Assembly (NCBI GenBank): GCA_010093485.1
Contig: MU001493.1
Coordinates: forward strand, 405,599-469,598
DNA from: Karstenula rhodostoma CBS 690.94
Lineage: Eukaryota > Ascomycota > Dothideomycetes > Pleosporales > Didymosphaeriaceae
Length of the DNA: 64,000 bases
Reading direction: 5' to 3'
Position 1 is the first letter of the stretch. Every line of letters begins with the position of its first letter. Positions 46,520 through 57,294 of the stretch are shown in pieces. The notes below the pieces were generated by a model. The model had not been told where the DNA came from. It did no database searches and was given only the letters and a program-made list of their open reading frames with translations. The position numbers and the translations under genes are program-made.

Positions 46520-48788
46520 ATGTCTGGTTACCACAAAAACCAAGAGCAATATGTGTATGGTAAGTGCGTTGCGGCTCAGATGACGGGTCCGACAGGGCAG
46601 ATGCCACCGCCTGGTCGGATGGACCCGGTTAGGTCCCACGTGAGTACGATTAGCAGTTCGACTGACCAGCCCACCCTCTCAGGTTCCGAAGCCACAAGAC
46701 CGAATCAGCTTCCGAGCTACGGGGGCATTGCACAGCCTTCATTCGCCTCGCAATACACCGACGCGCCCGCACGTTTGTCCCATGAACCTGCGAACGTAGA
46801 AATACCATTTATCCCTGGTTCGACGTACGAGTCACGCGCCACGGGCTATCCAGCCGACTCCTCATTTATCGCTGCAAAGTCTCGTCATCCCGATACCTAT
46901 ACTCTCACCGAGTCCGAAATAAGCGAACACATCCATCCTTCGCAGGGCGTCGCTGGATCCAAAGTGCTTCTGCACCTACGAACGCGGTTTGATCTCGAGG
47001 CCGACCCGCTCAAATTTACCATCATGTTTGGGAAAAAGAACTGTGTTGCTGCACTGCAAAAGATGGACCAGGATGACGAGTTCTACCACTACGCTCTCAG
47101 CGTCGAGGTCCCTCCCTTTCCGCTCACCAACGCGTTCGACCCGACAATGATGCTCAAGTTGCAGATGGAAGACCGAGACGGACGGCTGCGAACTCCAATC
47201 AACGCTGGAAGATTCACATTCAACGACATGGCTGATCCGCAATTCCAGACCCCGCCGGAAGTTACCAGAATGAAGCGCAAGCTTTCCAGCGATTACACTG
47301 ATGCGCAAGACTACTCGGATCATGCCGCCAAACGCACACAGTCCATGCGCTTTCAAGCAAAATCACGATCGATGTCTGGCACATACTCAGCAGCCTCCAT
47401 ATCACCGCTTCCAGCACAGTCATCTCTGTCCAACGCGTATGGGTACGGAGGAGGATACGACATGGCCAAGCAAACAAGCTACACTCCTCAAATGTCCCAG
47501 AAAGGCCTGTATGCTGTGCCCTCGGGCAGCAGCATCTCGCAGAACGATATGAAGCCGCCGCAGATGTCGCCGAACCTACCGACCTATGGTCAGTACAGCT
47601 CCCTGGGACAGAGAAGCCCCGCCTCCATAGCTGTCACCCCTACCCGATCCACTGTGCTATCGTCGCCTTCGGCCCTCCCAACGCCGGTGCTGGTCCGAGC
47701 AACGACGCTGCCGCATTCCGCAGCTGCACCTTCTGGTCAACCCTTCAATCCGTACCTGATGTACCCGACAAAGGCCGTTCTCAAAATCGATGGGGATCTG
47801 GACACAATGATAGACAACTGGACCCAAGACGAGCGTGACGCCCAGCGCCGTCTTGTCGAATTCAAGAGGTCTCAGTCCGGAAGTACCATTACTACATCTT
47901 TCGCTCCGATAACTCTTGAGACCAGACAACAACGCAGCATCTGCGTCAGCTGCATCTACTGGGAAGAGAAAGATGATTGCTTCATCACAAGCGTGGACAC
48001 CATTTATCTTCTCGAGCAGCTGGTCAATGTACGGTTCACTGTCGAAGAAAAGAATCGCATTCGGCGCAATCTGGAAGGCTTCCGTCCCCTCACCGTGTCG
48101 AAGGCAAAATCTGATAGCGAAGAGTTCTTCAAGGTCATTATGGGCTTCCCCAACCCCAAACCGCGGAACATCGAGAAGGACGTGAAGGTGTTCCCCTGGA
48201 AGATACTGGCGCATGCGCTCAAGAAGATCATCAGCAAATATGTAGGTTCCCCATTCCTGTAACGCGTCCAGTCGGACTAATCATTCCTAGACCGCAAACT
48301 ACTCCTCCACAGCCGGCGCCGGGTCCCACCCCGTGGGGTCTAGCTCGGGCTACGTTCAAGTTCCCATCTCGCAGACGACCGGAGACGTCCATCGGAATAC
48401 CTCGCCGCGATCGATTTCCAGTTCGGTAGCTTCTGCCGCGTATACTCCCAGCATACACTCCACCAGCCTCTCTCCACACCTCAGGACGTCAGCAGGCATG
48501 GACGGATCAGCAGGCCACACCCTATCGATCGCGCCGCGAGGTCCCGCAGGACAGATTATGAGTCAGTGGGGGACGTCGACTCGTCACCAGGTACCGCAGT
48601 ACACATCAGGGCTTACCCAAGGGCGCGACCCCTGGGAATATGGCTATCTCCAAACATCCTCCGCAGCGGGTGTGCCTGCGGCCGCGCAGCCGATGCAGAT
48701 GCAGCGCTCCGACATCACGCCCGAGCTGAACCAGCTCTCAGCCGACAACCCGTACCAACAATACGGTCAGCGCACAACGCGAGTGTAG
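46520..48788 (+). CDS. medA: MedA/Medusa-type developmental regulator
   Basis: Homologous to the Medusa family (A. nidulans MedA, M. oryzae Acr1, Fusarium Ren1), nuclear regulators of conidiophore development and adhesion. The frame is open from 46370 but the first ATG is at 46520 (MSGYHKNQ); its -3 base is T, so the start is uncertain. An upstream exon could add residues. Exon 1 runs to 48241. A 49-nt intron follows (GTAGGT..TCCTAG), then exon 2 runs 48291-48788. Conserved blocks are GSKVLLHLRTRFDLEADPLK with FTIMFGKKNC (about residue 145), YALSVEVPPFPLTNAF, and the C-terminal module VSKAKSDSEEFFKVIMGFPN and PKPRNIEKDVKVFPWKILAHALKKIISKY. The last block crosses the intron into TANYSS. Flanks are Ser/Pro/Gln-rich and disordered. 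Total about 740 aa from 46520. Confidence 0.9.
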
Positions 48789-50859
48789 CAAGAGACGCTT
48801 TTCGATACTTTGCGGAGTGGAGCAGCGACGCGTCGTCGTGCTCGATAATGGTGGAGAGCATGCACGTCGGGTGATCTACGCCGACCTCATGATGCTCGCC
48901 CAACTCGGCCTAGCGCCAGCTCCTCCACACCCTCTTCCGCCGGCAGTCTGCCTCGCGTCGCACGCCGCCCCCTCGCCCTTGCTTCATTGAGTTTCCTTTC
49001 CTATCGACTACTCCCTTTTCTGCTTTTGGCGTCAGCTCCGGATTCTACAGGCCCCTTCATCGGCTGACTTGGATTGCATCATACACAATACCCCCGGCTG
49101 GCAGGCGGCGTTTGAGATATACATTGTTTCATCATGGGTGGGTTTTCTTAGCGGGACATATACTATCTACATGGGCATCACTCGGGACCCCGGCGTATGG
49201 ACATAGAGTCGTCGGCTGATGCGTGGGCGCATCGCATCGCATGACCTGGACCGCATATCGGGACGGGCTGCTTGGGGCTGGCTGGGTACGGATGACACTG
49301 CATCTTCCTTGGCGTTGGTTTTGAGTTTTTCCTTCGTTCGTTCCCTTGACTTCGTTGCATGTCGTTCGTTCGTTTTGCTATTCCCCTTCCTTCCCGCAAC
49401 GACATTACGATTCCGCGCTCCTTCACGACGTTTTCGGTGCTTACGTCATTTTTTCGGAGGATCTGGGTATGGGATGATGGGATGGAACGAATAAATGCAT
49501 TAATAGGAGCCTGAGGCATACACGGCTGCGTCATCGTCACGAATCTTTCCTTCCTCTTCTCCATCTGCCTATCCAGCGGGACCTCCTACATACCCTCCTC
49601 GCCACTTGCCTCGCTCCAAGATTCCCCGCCGAGTTGTAATCTACACACACTGCAATGCTACCTATCGCGCGAGACCCTTCCCATCCCCCCCTCTGAAGCT
49701 GCCCGCCCCAGAATCCATCCCAAAGTGCCCAAGGCAACACCATCCATCCATCTATCTATCCATCCATCCGCTGCCTTGTCCGTCGTAGCCACAGCACCCG
49801 CCCCCGCACGACATACTTACCTTACCTCACCTTCACCTACCCGTCTATCACACGCCCAGCATACGCACGCTCCCGCTCGTATGCACCCTCCCGCCCGTCA
49901 CACTGCATGTGCGCCCCCCACGGCCCTGCCATGCCCTGCCCTGCCCTGCACCGTCCCTTCACCTCCGCCCCATCCACATCCACATCCACATCCACGCAGG
50001 CTATCTTCGCTCTTCTGCGCCGGTGCCATGTCCACGCGTCGCTGGCCTGGCCGGGTGCTCTGCTGTGCTCGTGCGTGGGCCCGTGTAGCTCGCCTGACAG
50101 GATCGCGGCTATGTCCGGGTAGCGCCCGCGCCGTGGTGCTGATATCCTGGGCGCGTGGTAGGCTTTAAGTAGTGGATGAGTGGGTACTGGCCATGTGGGG
50201 ATGGTGTGTTTACATGGCGGAGGGAGCGTGAGTAGGAGTGTGTGTGGTGTTGGGTAAGGCACGTGACGGGTGACGGTTTGGGTGGTGCTAGCTGTGAATT
50301 ATGGGCGTGGAAGGGGGATACTGTGCTGAGGTCAGCGGAGGGTGATGGAATGGGGTGCTTATCGCGATGGCGTTTGTTGGAACGGTGGGGGTTGGAAGGT
50401 AGGGCGGATAAGGGTGAGGTGAGCTGGAGAAGACAGAGTATTGTGATTTGTGACGTGTGTTGGTGGAACGGTCCGCCTATGTGGCAGCGTTTGACGATCG
50501 GTCTGCAAGGAGGATCTTGCTGCATATGCTGGAGCAGATGGTGATGCAGTAACTTTGTGAAGAGGTTATTTATGTCATGTGAAACACGTTGGCGTCACTT
50601 GCGTACTGTTGGCGAGGAATCCACCACTTTGTCGTCAAAAACGGTTGAGATACGGTCACGTGATGCCTAGGTCAACATGTGGCAGTTGAAGCACTTGATC
50701 GCTATGTCGAATTAGTTAAGTAGTAACAGTTCGCGATGAATTCAATATGCGATGAGCTGCGCTCTTACTCACGACAATGTAGGTCAATGATCTAGAAAAT
50801 CGCTAGTTCTTGGACTTGAAGTACGCGGTAATGCCATTGAATCCAGGCAGTGGCAATAC
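48789..50859. other. Intergenic region
   Basis: About 2 kb with the medA 3' UTR at its left end. It contains short simple repeats: CATC/TATC near 49741-49770, CCTGC near 49928-49948 and CCACAT near 49975-49996. The frames 49725-50168 and 49837-50262 are low-complexity shadows. No RNA gene was identified. Confidence 0.5.
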
Positions 50860-50868
50860 TATAAATAC
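50860..50868 (+). promoter_or_regulatory. TATA box of repeat-protein gene
   Basis: TATAAATAC lies 94 bp upstream of the ATG at 50954. This spacing places transcription start near 50890 and argues against the earlier ATG at 50831, which precedes the box. Confidence 0.55.
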
Positions 50869-50953
50869 CCCAGTCCACACTTCTCCTCCTTCCTACAACC
50901 ACGCAGATACCAACGACTTAACCACAAACACCAGTACTAGAACTATAACAACG

Positions 50954-52189
50954 ATGCCACAGAACTCCCCCAGCCAGAGGGGCAGGAACGAAGAGAGCAG
51001 GGATTACACACCCCTCGCAACTGCTCGCCAACTCCCAGCGTCGCAGATCCCAAGCTCTCGACACGCTGCTCTTGGTACCTCGCGTCAACTACCTGCAGCA
51101 AGCGCAAGCAGCTCACGGGCCACGCCCGTAGGTACCGCGCGTCAGCTTCCAGCAGCGGAATCATCGGGAGCCTCTCGCCAGCTGCCGTTCCGGACATCTC
51201 GTCAGCTTCCGGCAGCAGAATCATCGGAAACCTCTCTCCAACTGCCTTTCCGAACTTCTCGTCAGCTCCCAGCAGCAGAGTCTTCCAAGAGCGTTGAACA
51301 TTCCCCACTCAAAACATCTCGTCAGCTGCCCGCGGTGGAATCTAGTCATGTCCAGTCGTCGTCTCGAGGCGCAGAGTCTTCACCAAAGGAATCTTACTGG
51401 AAGAAATCCACGCATCATCACGAACATGATGATTACTCTCGCCACGAGTCTTCGCGAAAGGAATCAACCCGTAAAGATCATTATTATAACGAATCTTCAC
51501 AAAAGGACTCTTCGCACAAAGACTTTTCACACAAGGAATCTTCGCACAGGGACTCTTCACACAAGGAATCTTCACACAAGGACTCTTCACACAAGGAATC
51601 TTCACACAAGGAATCTTCACACAAGGATTCCTCGCACAAGGATTCCTCCGTCAAGCACACTTCTCGCAAAGAGCCGCCTCGAGCGCCTGAGCCCTCAAGA
51701 AACACAGGAGCGTCAAGGATCACACATCCTTCCAACAAAAAGGCTAGTTCAAAAGCTCCAACTCCTGCAACTCCAACTGCTGGAGCTTCCAGAATCACAA
51801 AGTTGGTTCCTTCGTCTTCGAGCAAGAAACGCCCCGACTACGAAAAAACAATGCCAACAGGAGCCGTGAGGAACACAAGTGCAGGGGGCGTGTCGGCTAC
51901 GAAGTCGAACTACCCCGAGTACGCCACGCGCGGACTTACCGAACATCAGCTGAAAGTGCACGACGTACTGATGATCAAAGTTCCTTGTCCTCAAGGATAT
52001 ATCTGGTTGAAGCAGGACGTGGGTTGGAGATGTGAAGGGGGGACCCATTGGATGTGGGACAAGCAAGCAGATCGCATCGCACGTGGTGAAGATCCTGCAA
52101 TTGTTGATTGTCAGAGAGGCGCTGGACCGCCAGGTAGTGATACCAACTGGGGCATGCGCGGGGGTCCCAGAAACTTCCGTAGGCAGTAG
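50954..52189 (+). CDS. Low-complexity repeat protein with SSHKD/E array
   Basis: A 411-aa intronless gene of unknown function. The start at 50954 (MPQNSPSQ) is supported by the TATA box upstream. Three parts are visible. Residues about 15-130 carry seven or so T(A/S)RQLP(A) repeats, several extended to RQLPAAESS. Residues about 175-240 are a tandem array of about eleven SSHK(D/E) pentapeptides, encoded by 15-bp units (TCTTCACACAAGGA). The last 90 residues (from about NYPEYATRGLTEHQLKVHDV) look like an ordered domain with W, C and G conserved-looking positions (KVPCPQGYIWLKQDVGWRCEGG, then HWMWD). The polar, charged array suggests an intrinsically disordered linker. No signal peptide. Array length probably varies between strains. 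Confidence 0.7.
   Translation: MPQNSPSQRGRNEESRDYTPLATARQLPASQIPSSRHAALGTSRQLPAASASSSRATPVGTARQLPAAESSGASRQLPFRTSRQLPAAESSETSLQLPFRTSRQLPAAESSKSVEHSPLKTSRQLPAVESSHVQSSSRGAESSPKESYWKKSTHHHEHDDYSRHESSRKESTRKDHYYNESSQKDSSHKDFSHKESSHRDSSHKESSHKDSSHKESSHKESSHKDSSHKDSSVKHTSRKEPPRAPEPSRNTGASRITHPSNKKASSKAPTPATPTAGASRITKLVPSSSSKKRPDYEKTMPTGAVRNTSAGGVSATKSNYPEYATRGLTEHQLKVHDVLMIKVPCPQGYIWLKQDVGWRCEGGTHWMWDKQADRIARGEDPAIVDCQRGAGPPGSDTNWGMRGGPRNFRRQ
51485..51655 (+). repeat. 15-bp coding minisatellite (SSHKD/E)
   Basis: About eleven units of TCTTCACACAAGGA(A/C) in frame with the host gene. The unit is a multiple of three, so copy-number change keeps the frame. Confidence 0.9.
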
Positions 52190-52442
52190 ATATGTGAAGG
52201 GCCACAGGATATTAAACATAACGACTAGACCCTCCCTGAAGATTCTCGGCAACCATGAACATCGTAAAGTACATAAGTCTGCAATAGCCAGCCGTATATC
52301 GCTGCTAGCGTTTCTAGGTCATACTTACACAATCAACCCATCATTTTTTCCTCTTGTTCTCGTGCAATCATCACATATTATACGTGTCTGATGCCTCGGG
52401 ATCTCCAGTGACAGAGCAAGGCTACTTGGGCCTCTTTGGGCA
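52190..52442. other. 3' flank of repeat-protein gene
   Basis: AT-rich downstream sequence. No feature recognised. Confidence 0.4.
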
Positions 52443-53450
52443 TTGTCGTACTCACGAACCCTCCTCAACACTGACCTGAGGGGTTTAGATGGCCAGCTAA
52501 TTATACGAAGAGTGTTGAGTCGACGGGGGCAAAGTCAAGAACACATCAACGTGTGGTACGTTGAGCGAAGGGCACGTGGTCATGAACATCATAGCGCGAG
52601 TAGAGCGGCGAACTTGTGGACAGATGATGAAGCGAAACTGTATTTTAACAGGTTATGGAAGCTTTTGATCGAATTTCATTGGACATATATCAGTGACCGT
52701 GGATCCTACAAACGCAATGCATGCTTGTTCGTGAACCACTGCCTCCGTTCATATCCCTTCCATGAAGGCATTCCAGCCTTTATCCAACACCGTCTCAGAA
52801 AAGTTGTTGCTCTTAAATTCAAGTCCTACCAGGCTTTGCCATGTTTCCAATACCTGGACGAAAGTTTTAGTACGCTGTGTTACCCCTCGAGGAGCAATAC
52901 AGTACCAAAACTTTTGACCTAGTACTGGTCATCGTAAGCCAGGCTACACCTTCAGATTCCCGTCTCGAATATACCCCGGACGAAGTCCACCCATTCCTCC
53001 TTCCTACCGTCCTTCTTGAAGTCTGGGTCAACAAGGCACTTGCTCGGGGGTCGGGAGCTGAACGGACATTACTTGGCCCTCTTGCGGAATGCAACGATCT
53101 TGAAAGATCTGTCGCAGGTGTGAAGTCGGAGGTTCAGTGCTTTTCGCCCCAGATCTTTGATCTCACCCAGACGCCTCGCAGGGAACAGACTGTCGCCAAG
53201 CATCTGGATGTTGTCTTTTGACTCGGCTATGGTGCGGCCCCTTCCGAGGGGTGAGAGTCGTGTCTGGTCGATGCCGCGCAAGGCGAGTTGGAGAGCGATG
53301 GTATGTTCGACAAAGCGCTGGATCGGTCCATTCCTGTAGATAAGACCTGTTTCATCAATGTTGACGCTAGCTCTTTTGGTGCCACCGTATTATCCGACGA
53401 TGATCACCTCGGTGTAATCCATCTAGATGTAAGTCTGCGTGAAATCTAAA
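52443..53450 (+). other. Possible decayed coding region
   Basis: Two adjacent open stretches in different frames look partly protein-like. The first, 52443-52922, has no ATG and reads with helical aromatic content (LYFNRLWKLLIEFHWTYISD). The second, 52877-53221, reads SQATPSDSRLEYTPDEVHPF and then LLPTVLLEVWVNKALARG. A third fragment about 53330-53450 reads KTCFINVDASSFGATVLSDD, faintly reminiscent of the start of an RNase H region in LTR elements. No start codon, clear intron or known domain ties them together. I infer either an unannotated multi-exon gene or an old remnant. Not reliable. Confidence 0.25.
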
Positions 53451-53714
53451 TACAAGATCATCAGTGGCACGTCACGTTGGGCATGAACGTCGTTTGACGT
53501 TCGCGGGAACGAGTGGTCCGTGCAAGGGCGCGTGCTACCCTGTGCCCAATCACAGCGTAAGAAATCTGACTCATGATCACGTGCGTGCTGTAACCTAGTG
53601 GTCAGTGCGTTTGCGCCTGCAGCTTGTAAGCTCACCCAACCTTGCTCCTGCCTCCCTTACCACCTTCTCAATCTTTGACGAAACAGCTTTTGCGCGACGG
53701 GCCGCGCACATTTA

Positions 53715-54020
53715 TCATGTTTCCTGCCATTCAACATGGTAAGAAACATCCGCCATCCAACATGGCAACGGTGCACCCAACGACACAACCGCCTTACCGT
53801 GGCACATAGCCAAATGGAGGGTTCTCCGGCTTGTAAGCTGCTGCAAGGAGCCTGAGGCATAGGGACTTGACAGAGCTTCTCTGGTCAGAAATCCGGTCAG
53901 GACTGATCCGAGGGCCTCGTCTTGCACCATATTATGCTTCAAGCTTTCATGGGCGGGGTCGTAATCTGTTGGGGGGTTCTCAATGGCCCTGATCCGAGGT
54001 TGCGACTGTGTCGAGGCCAT
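53715..54020 (-). CDS. Short hypothetical ORF overlapping a dispersed repeat
   Basis: A 101-aa frame beginning MASTQSQPRIRAIENPPTDY. The first 60 residues are protein-like. The C-terminal 40 overlap a sequence that is also present, without an open frame, at about 10741-10880. It may be a truncated gene captured next to a repeat, or chance. No known domain. Confidence 0.25.
   Translation of the reverse strand: MASTQSQPRIRAIENPPTDYDPAHESLKHNMVQDEALGSVLTGFLTREALSSPYASGSLQQLTSRRTLHLAMCHGKAVVSLGAPLPCWMADVSYHVEWQET
53751..53890. repeat. Diverged dispersed repeat, second copy
   Basis: Aligns with 10741-10880: both begin CCATCCAACATGG(T/C)AACGG, share CTTACCGT about 25 bp later, then GGCTT(A/G)TAAG, TGAGGC and CGGTCAG in the same order, with small indels. 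I estimate roughly two-thirds identity by eye. A shorter CCAT(T/C)CAACATGG motif also occurs at 11087, 53729 and 54129. Confidence 0.55.
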
Positions 54021-54194
54021 GGTCTAGTTATCTTCGGGTCGGTGCACGGCATCAACCATGGCCTGGGTCACCTTCTCGGCTTTCGATTGTGGTGAATCGG
54101 AAGCCCTCTTTTCTTGATACCCTTCTACCATCCAACATGAGCCTCTTCGACGAATACAAACGACCGCTATCGCATACAACTGAGACCAACGAAC

Positions 54195-54389
54195 TACGAC
54201 TTGCAACTTACGACTTGCGACTTATAACTTACAACTAGCAACTTATAACTTATAACTTATAACTTATAACTTATAACTTGTAACTTGTAACTTGTAACTT
54301 GTAACTTATAACTTACAACTTGCGACTTATAACTTACAACTTGCGACTTGCGACTGACGACTGACGACTGACGACTGACGACTGACGAC
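54195..54389. repeat. Heptanucleotide satellite array
   Basis: About 28 degenerate 7-bp units, mostly AACTTAT, AACTTGT, AACTTAC and GACTTGC, changing to GACTGAC at the right end. Blocks of identical heptamers show that different variants expanded in turn. The heptamer encodes no real protein; its length not being a multiple of three shifts the frame from unit to unit. Confidence 0.95.
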
Positions 54390-54528
54390 CGCCGACCACC
54401 AACACTATGATCAAACACGATCCATTCTTTTTTTTCATTGGGTGTTCTGCTGCTAGCAGGCTCTCGAGGAAGAGATCGTATATATAACACGCTCCAGGAA
54501 AAACCATACTCGCCATAAAACCTGCCGT

Positions 54529-56546
54529 TCAGAGCTCGAACGGCGCAGCCACCTCCGCAGCCCCAACATCGCCAACAAACGCACTGAAGTCCAACCCCTC
54601 ATAAAAAAGCATCTGCTCCCCACCCCCATAGTCCCCACGATTCTTCACCCCCAAGCTAACATCCTCAATATCCGCCGCCCGCCGAAAACATATCTTCGCC
54701 GAATTCAGCCTCAGCTGTCCAAAATACGGTATCCCCATCTCAAAGAACGGCCCCTCGTCCGGATAGTCTTTAACTATGGCACCACTCCCCACGCTGCGAG
54801 TCCGAAACGCCTCGTCCTCGATCTGCAGCAGATGCTCGATGATTTGCGCCCCTTTACACGCCGGCAAACGCGCCATGTAGTCTCCTGCCCGCTGGACCAT
54901 GGCGCGGTCGCTCGCGCGCACGTGCGCTAGCACGCTCAGCTCTTGCGAAGTATCCTCCCAGTGGCGCTCCAGATGCGCGAGGGTGAGCGTCGTAGCGGCT
55001 ATGAGGGAGAAGAACTTGACGACGTGGCAGGTGTGCGCGACAGAGCCCGAGTCTTGCAGGATGAGATAGCGGACGAGGATTTCGCGGCTTGCGGCTGCGC
55101 AGGCGGCTTTGCTGTAGCCATAGAGGGGACCGGGGAGATGGAGATAGGGAAGGTGTGTTTGGTTGATGAGGTTGAAGTGGAGGACTTGGTTGACTAAGCG
55201 GGTTGTTTCGAGGAACATGTCGCGTCGGGAGGTGATGCTGTGGAGAGCTGGTGGCAGCCACCAGTCTGAGGGTAGGATGGTGATGGCATCTTGCAGGGCT
55301 TGGTCGATGGTTTGTGTGGCTAGTATGTCTTCGGGGTCGCGCTCGTTGCGGTCGAGGATCCAGGATGCTATCTCGTTGTGTCGTTTTTCTAACTGTTGTT
55401 CGGGATCTAGCGCGGCGACGTCTATGAAAGGAGTTTGAAGAGTGCTGGAGTATCCTTGGGGCAGACCAAGAACTAAGCTAAACAGCCTATCAGCTGAGAC
55501 AACCCGATACCACATATACGTGGGATCGAAGGGCGGTGCAGCCTTGTCCAATTGCTGAATGCTGAGTTGATCCGAGCGATGTATACCGAGCAATTGCCCA
55601 CAGGCCATCGCCCTCCGTACGGCGCTAAAAGCCCTCCGCATATCTCCGTTGTTCGCGTGATACGTAGCCTCGAGCATCAAGCACTCTAGTCCTTCTGCAT
55701 TATGACAGAGCTCCTCCTTGGCCACCACATCAATGGCTGCTGATGCCATGTGCTCCGCCTTGTATTTCAAATCATCATCATTGAGCTCTTGCGATATAAA
55801 CTGTGCAAGACAGGCCAGCATGAGCATTTTTTGTGCGAGGAGAATAGGATGAACGTCCGGCGAAGGTAAGATTGCAACACGGCTAGACGTGAGGATAGGT
55901 AGATCATGCGATGCTGACATGGTTTTCCAGTCTCGGGTCAACATCTGCTGGAAGAAACATGGCAGAAATTTGCTGGAGCTGCAAACTCTTTGGCACTCTT
56001 CATGCGACGGTAAGAGACTGTAGAGCGTCTCTGACAGAGTACCACTTAAACCGTGAGGTATTGACGATCGCTTGGGAGAGAGCTTTCGTGTAAATTCCAC
56101 CTCTGGAGAGGGAGATAAGGCGCGTTTACGTCTCACTGTTCCTGTGAAAGCATCGGGTCTAACCTATTGTGAATATTGAACTCCGAAGGAAAAGCAACAC
56201 ATCTCGTGACCACTCACATTTTGATGCCCCGCGTGCCCACGTCAGGTACAGGACTTGTTCCGTCCTTTGACTTCGATGCTGCGCCATCCACCGCTTGTCT
56301 CTCAAGCAACGTTTCCAGCATGGCTTCAATACGCAACAGACGACGATTCGTTGCGCCGTCCTTGGTCTCCGGCTCCACCTCACTCTCGTTCTGATTAACG
56401 CAATTGGTCCCTCTCCGGCGACATCCAACGCAAACCCTATCGTGCCCATTCGAGAACACGCATCTCGCCTTTCGCCGCTTACACTCCCAGCAACTGTGTG
56501 TGCCCTTCCTAAGCTTCCGCTTCTTCGCGGACGATTCTTCCGACAT
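54529..56546 (-). CDS. Zn2Cys6 fungal-specific transcription factor
   Basis: Two exons, 56546-56218 and 56158-54529. The 59-nt intron (GTGAGT..AGGTTAG) is placed by phase: AT joins A to keep the frame. Spliced length is 652 aa. The zinc cluster has all six cysteines at 19, 22, 29, 39, 42 and 49 (C-x2-C-x6-C-x9-C-x2-C-x6-C), with the basic KRRKARC segment between. A short coiled coil (RRLLRIEAMLETLLERQ) follows as a dimerisation element. Exon 2 carries the fungal_trans middle homology region, with LECLMLEATYHANNGDMRRAF, then SAVRRAMACGQLLGIHR and MWYRVVSADRLFSLVLGLPQG. It is a nuclear, DNA-binding regulator of unknown target. It is divergent from the Old Yellow Enzyme gene, a common layout for a pathway-specific regulator and its target, so regulation of that gene is a reasonable inference. 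Confidence 0.92.
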
Positions 56547-57294
56547 GTTTTCCTTTGATCGCAGGAAATATTGACCAGCAGCGTGGCAGCGCTGCAACAC
56601 ATATACCTATCCCAACAAGAAAAAGCGATCGTGTCCTGAGGTTTTATAGCGGGCCGCTAAGTCTTGCTTACCTAACCTTATTTATCTACTTACAACGCTT
56701 CCTTTTATATCACTTTTAGACGGCAGTCTATATTTGTAGTTTGAGTCAACAATCAGAAAACCACATTGACCCGCCCCGAAATGACAGGAAACGTTGATGG
56801 TGCTCGGCAAGCATCAGTGTTTCTTCGCCGATGCGACGGAACAGCATCAACAGGTGGTGCAATAATTATTGAGCGCTGTAATGATAACTAATACTTTGGC
56901 ACCCTAATTCTTCCCTGCGAGACCTATTCTCCTCTAGTAGAATTACTAGAATTGTATTAGTAAGGTATAAGTTATTATTACAGCGCTCAATAATTATTGC
57001 ACCACCTGTTGGCATTTGTATGCCACATTTGTCAGCGCCAGCGAGACGCTAAATCCTTTGTATACCATCAATTACCACGAACGTCCTAACGTAGCCATGC
57101 CCAAATCTACGCCTACGGCTGTACATGGCATCCCCATACCTCCACCGCAACGGCGGAAGAGCAACAACCTACGACCTACCCACCCATGCTGATGAAATGT
57201 ACATAAATACAATCCTCAAAATCTCAAATATGGATCTATACCACTATCCCAACTATTCCCACACTCCCCCACAACATCACACATCACACACACC
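56547..57294. promoter_or_regulatory. Shared divergent promoter, Zn2Cys6 factor / OYE
   Basis: The 748-bp interval between the two start codons. It contains the MITE-like inverted-repeat element. The right-hand 230 bp (57060-57290) are C/A-rich, typical of fungal core promoters and leaders. No other gene. Confidence 0.6.
56848..57011. mobile_element. MITE-like element with 42-bp terminal inverted repeats
   Basis: The left arm 56848-56889 (starting CAACAGGTGGTGCAATAATT) and the right arm 56970-57011 are reverse complements over 42 bp with one mismatch. The 164-bp unit is AT-rich inside and has no coding capacity. Both flanks show GCAT directly outside the arms (56844-56847 and 57012-57015), a possible 4-bp target-site duplication. 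The superfamily is unclear because none of the usual duplication lengths fits firmly. It sits in the promoter shared by the Zn2Cys6 factor and the OYE gene. Confidence 0.8.

Noticed and set aside
53580..53650. tRNA-like stretch (CCTAGTGGTCAGTGCG)
   Set aside because: It resembles an A box by eye, but no B box with GGTTCGANNCC spacing or acceptor stem pairing could be found.
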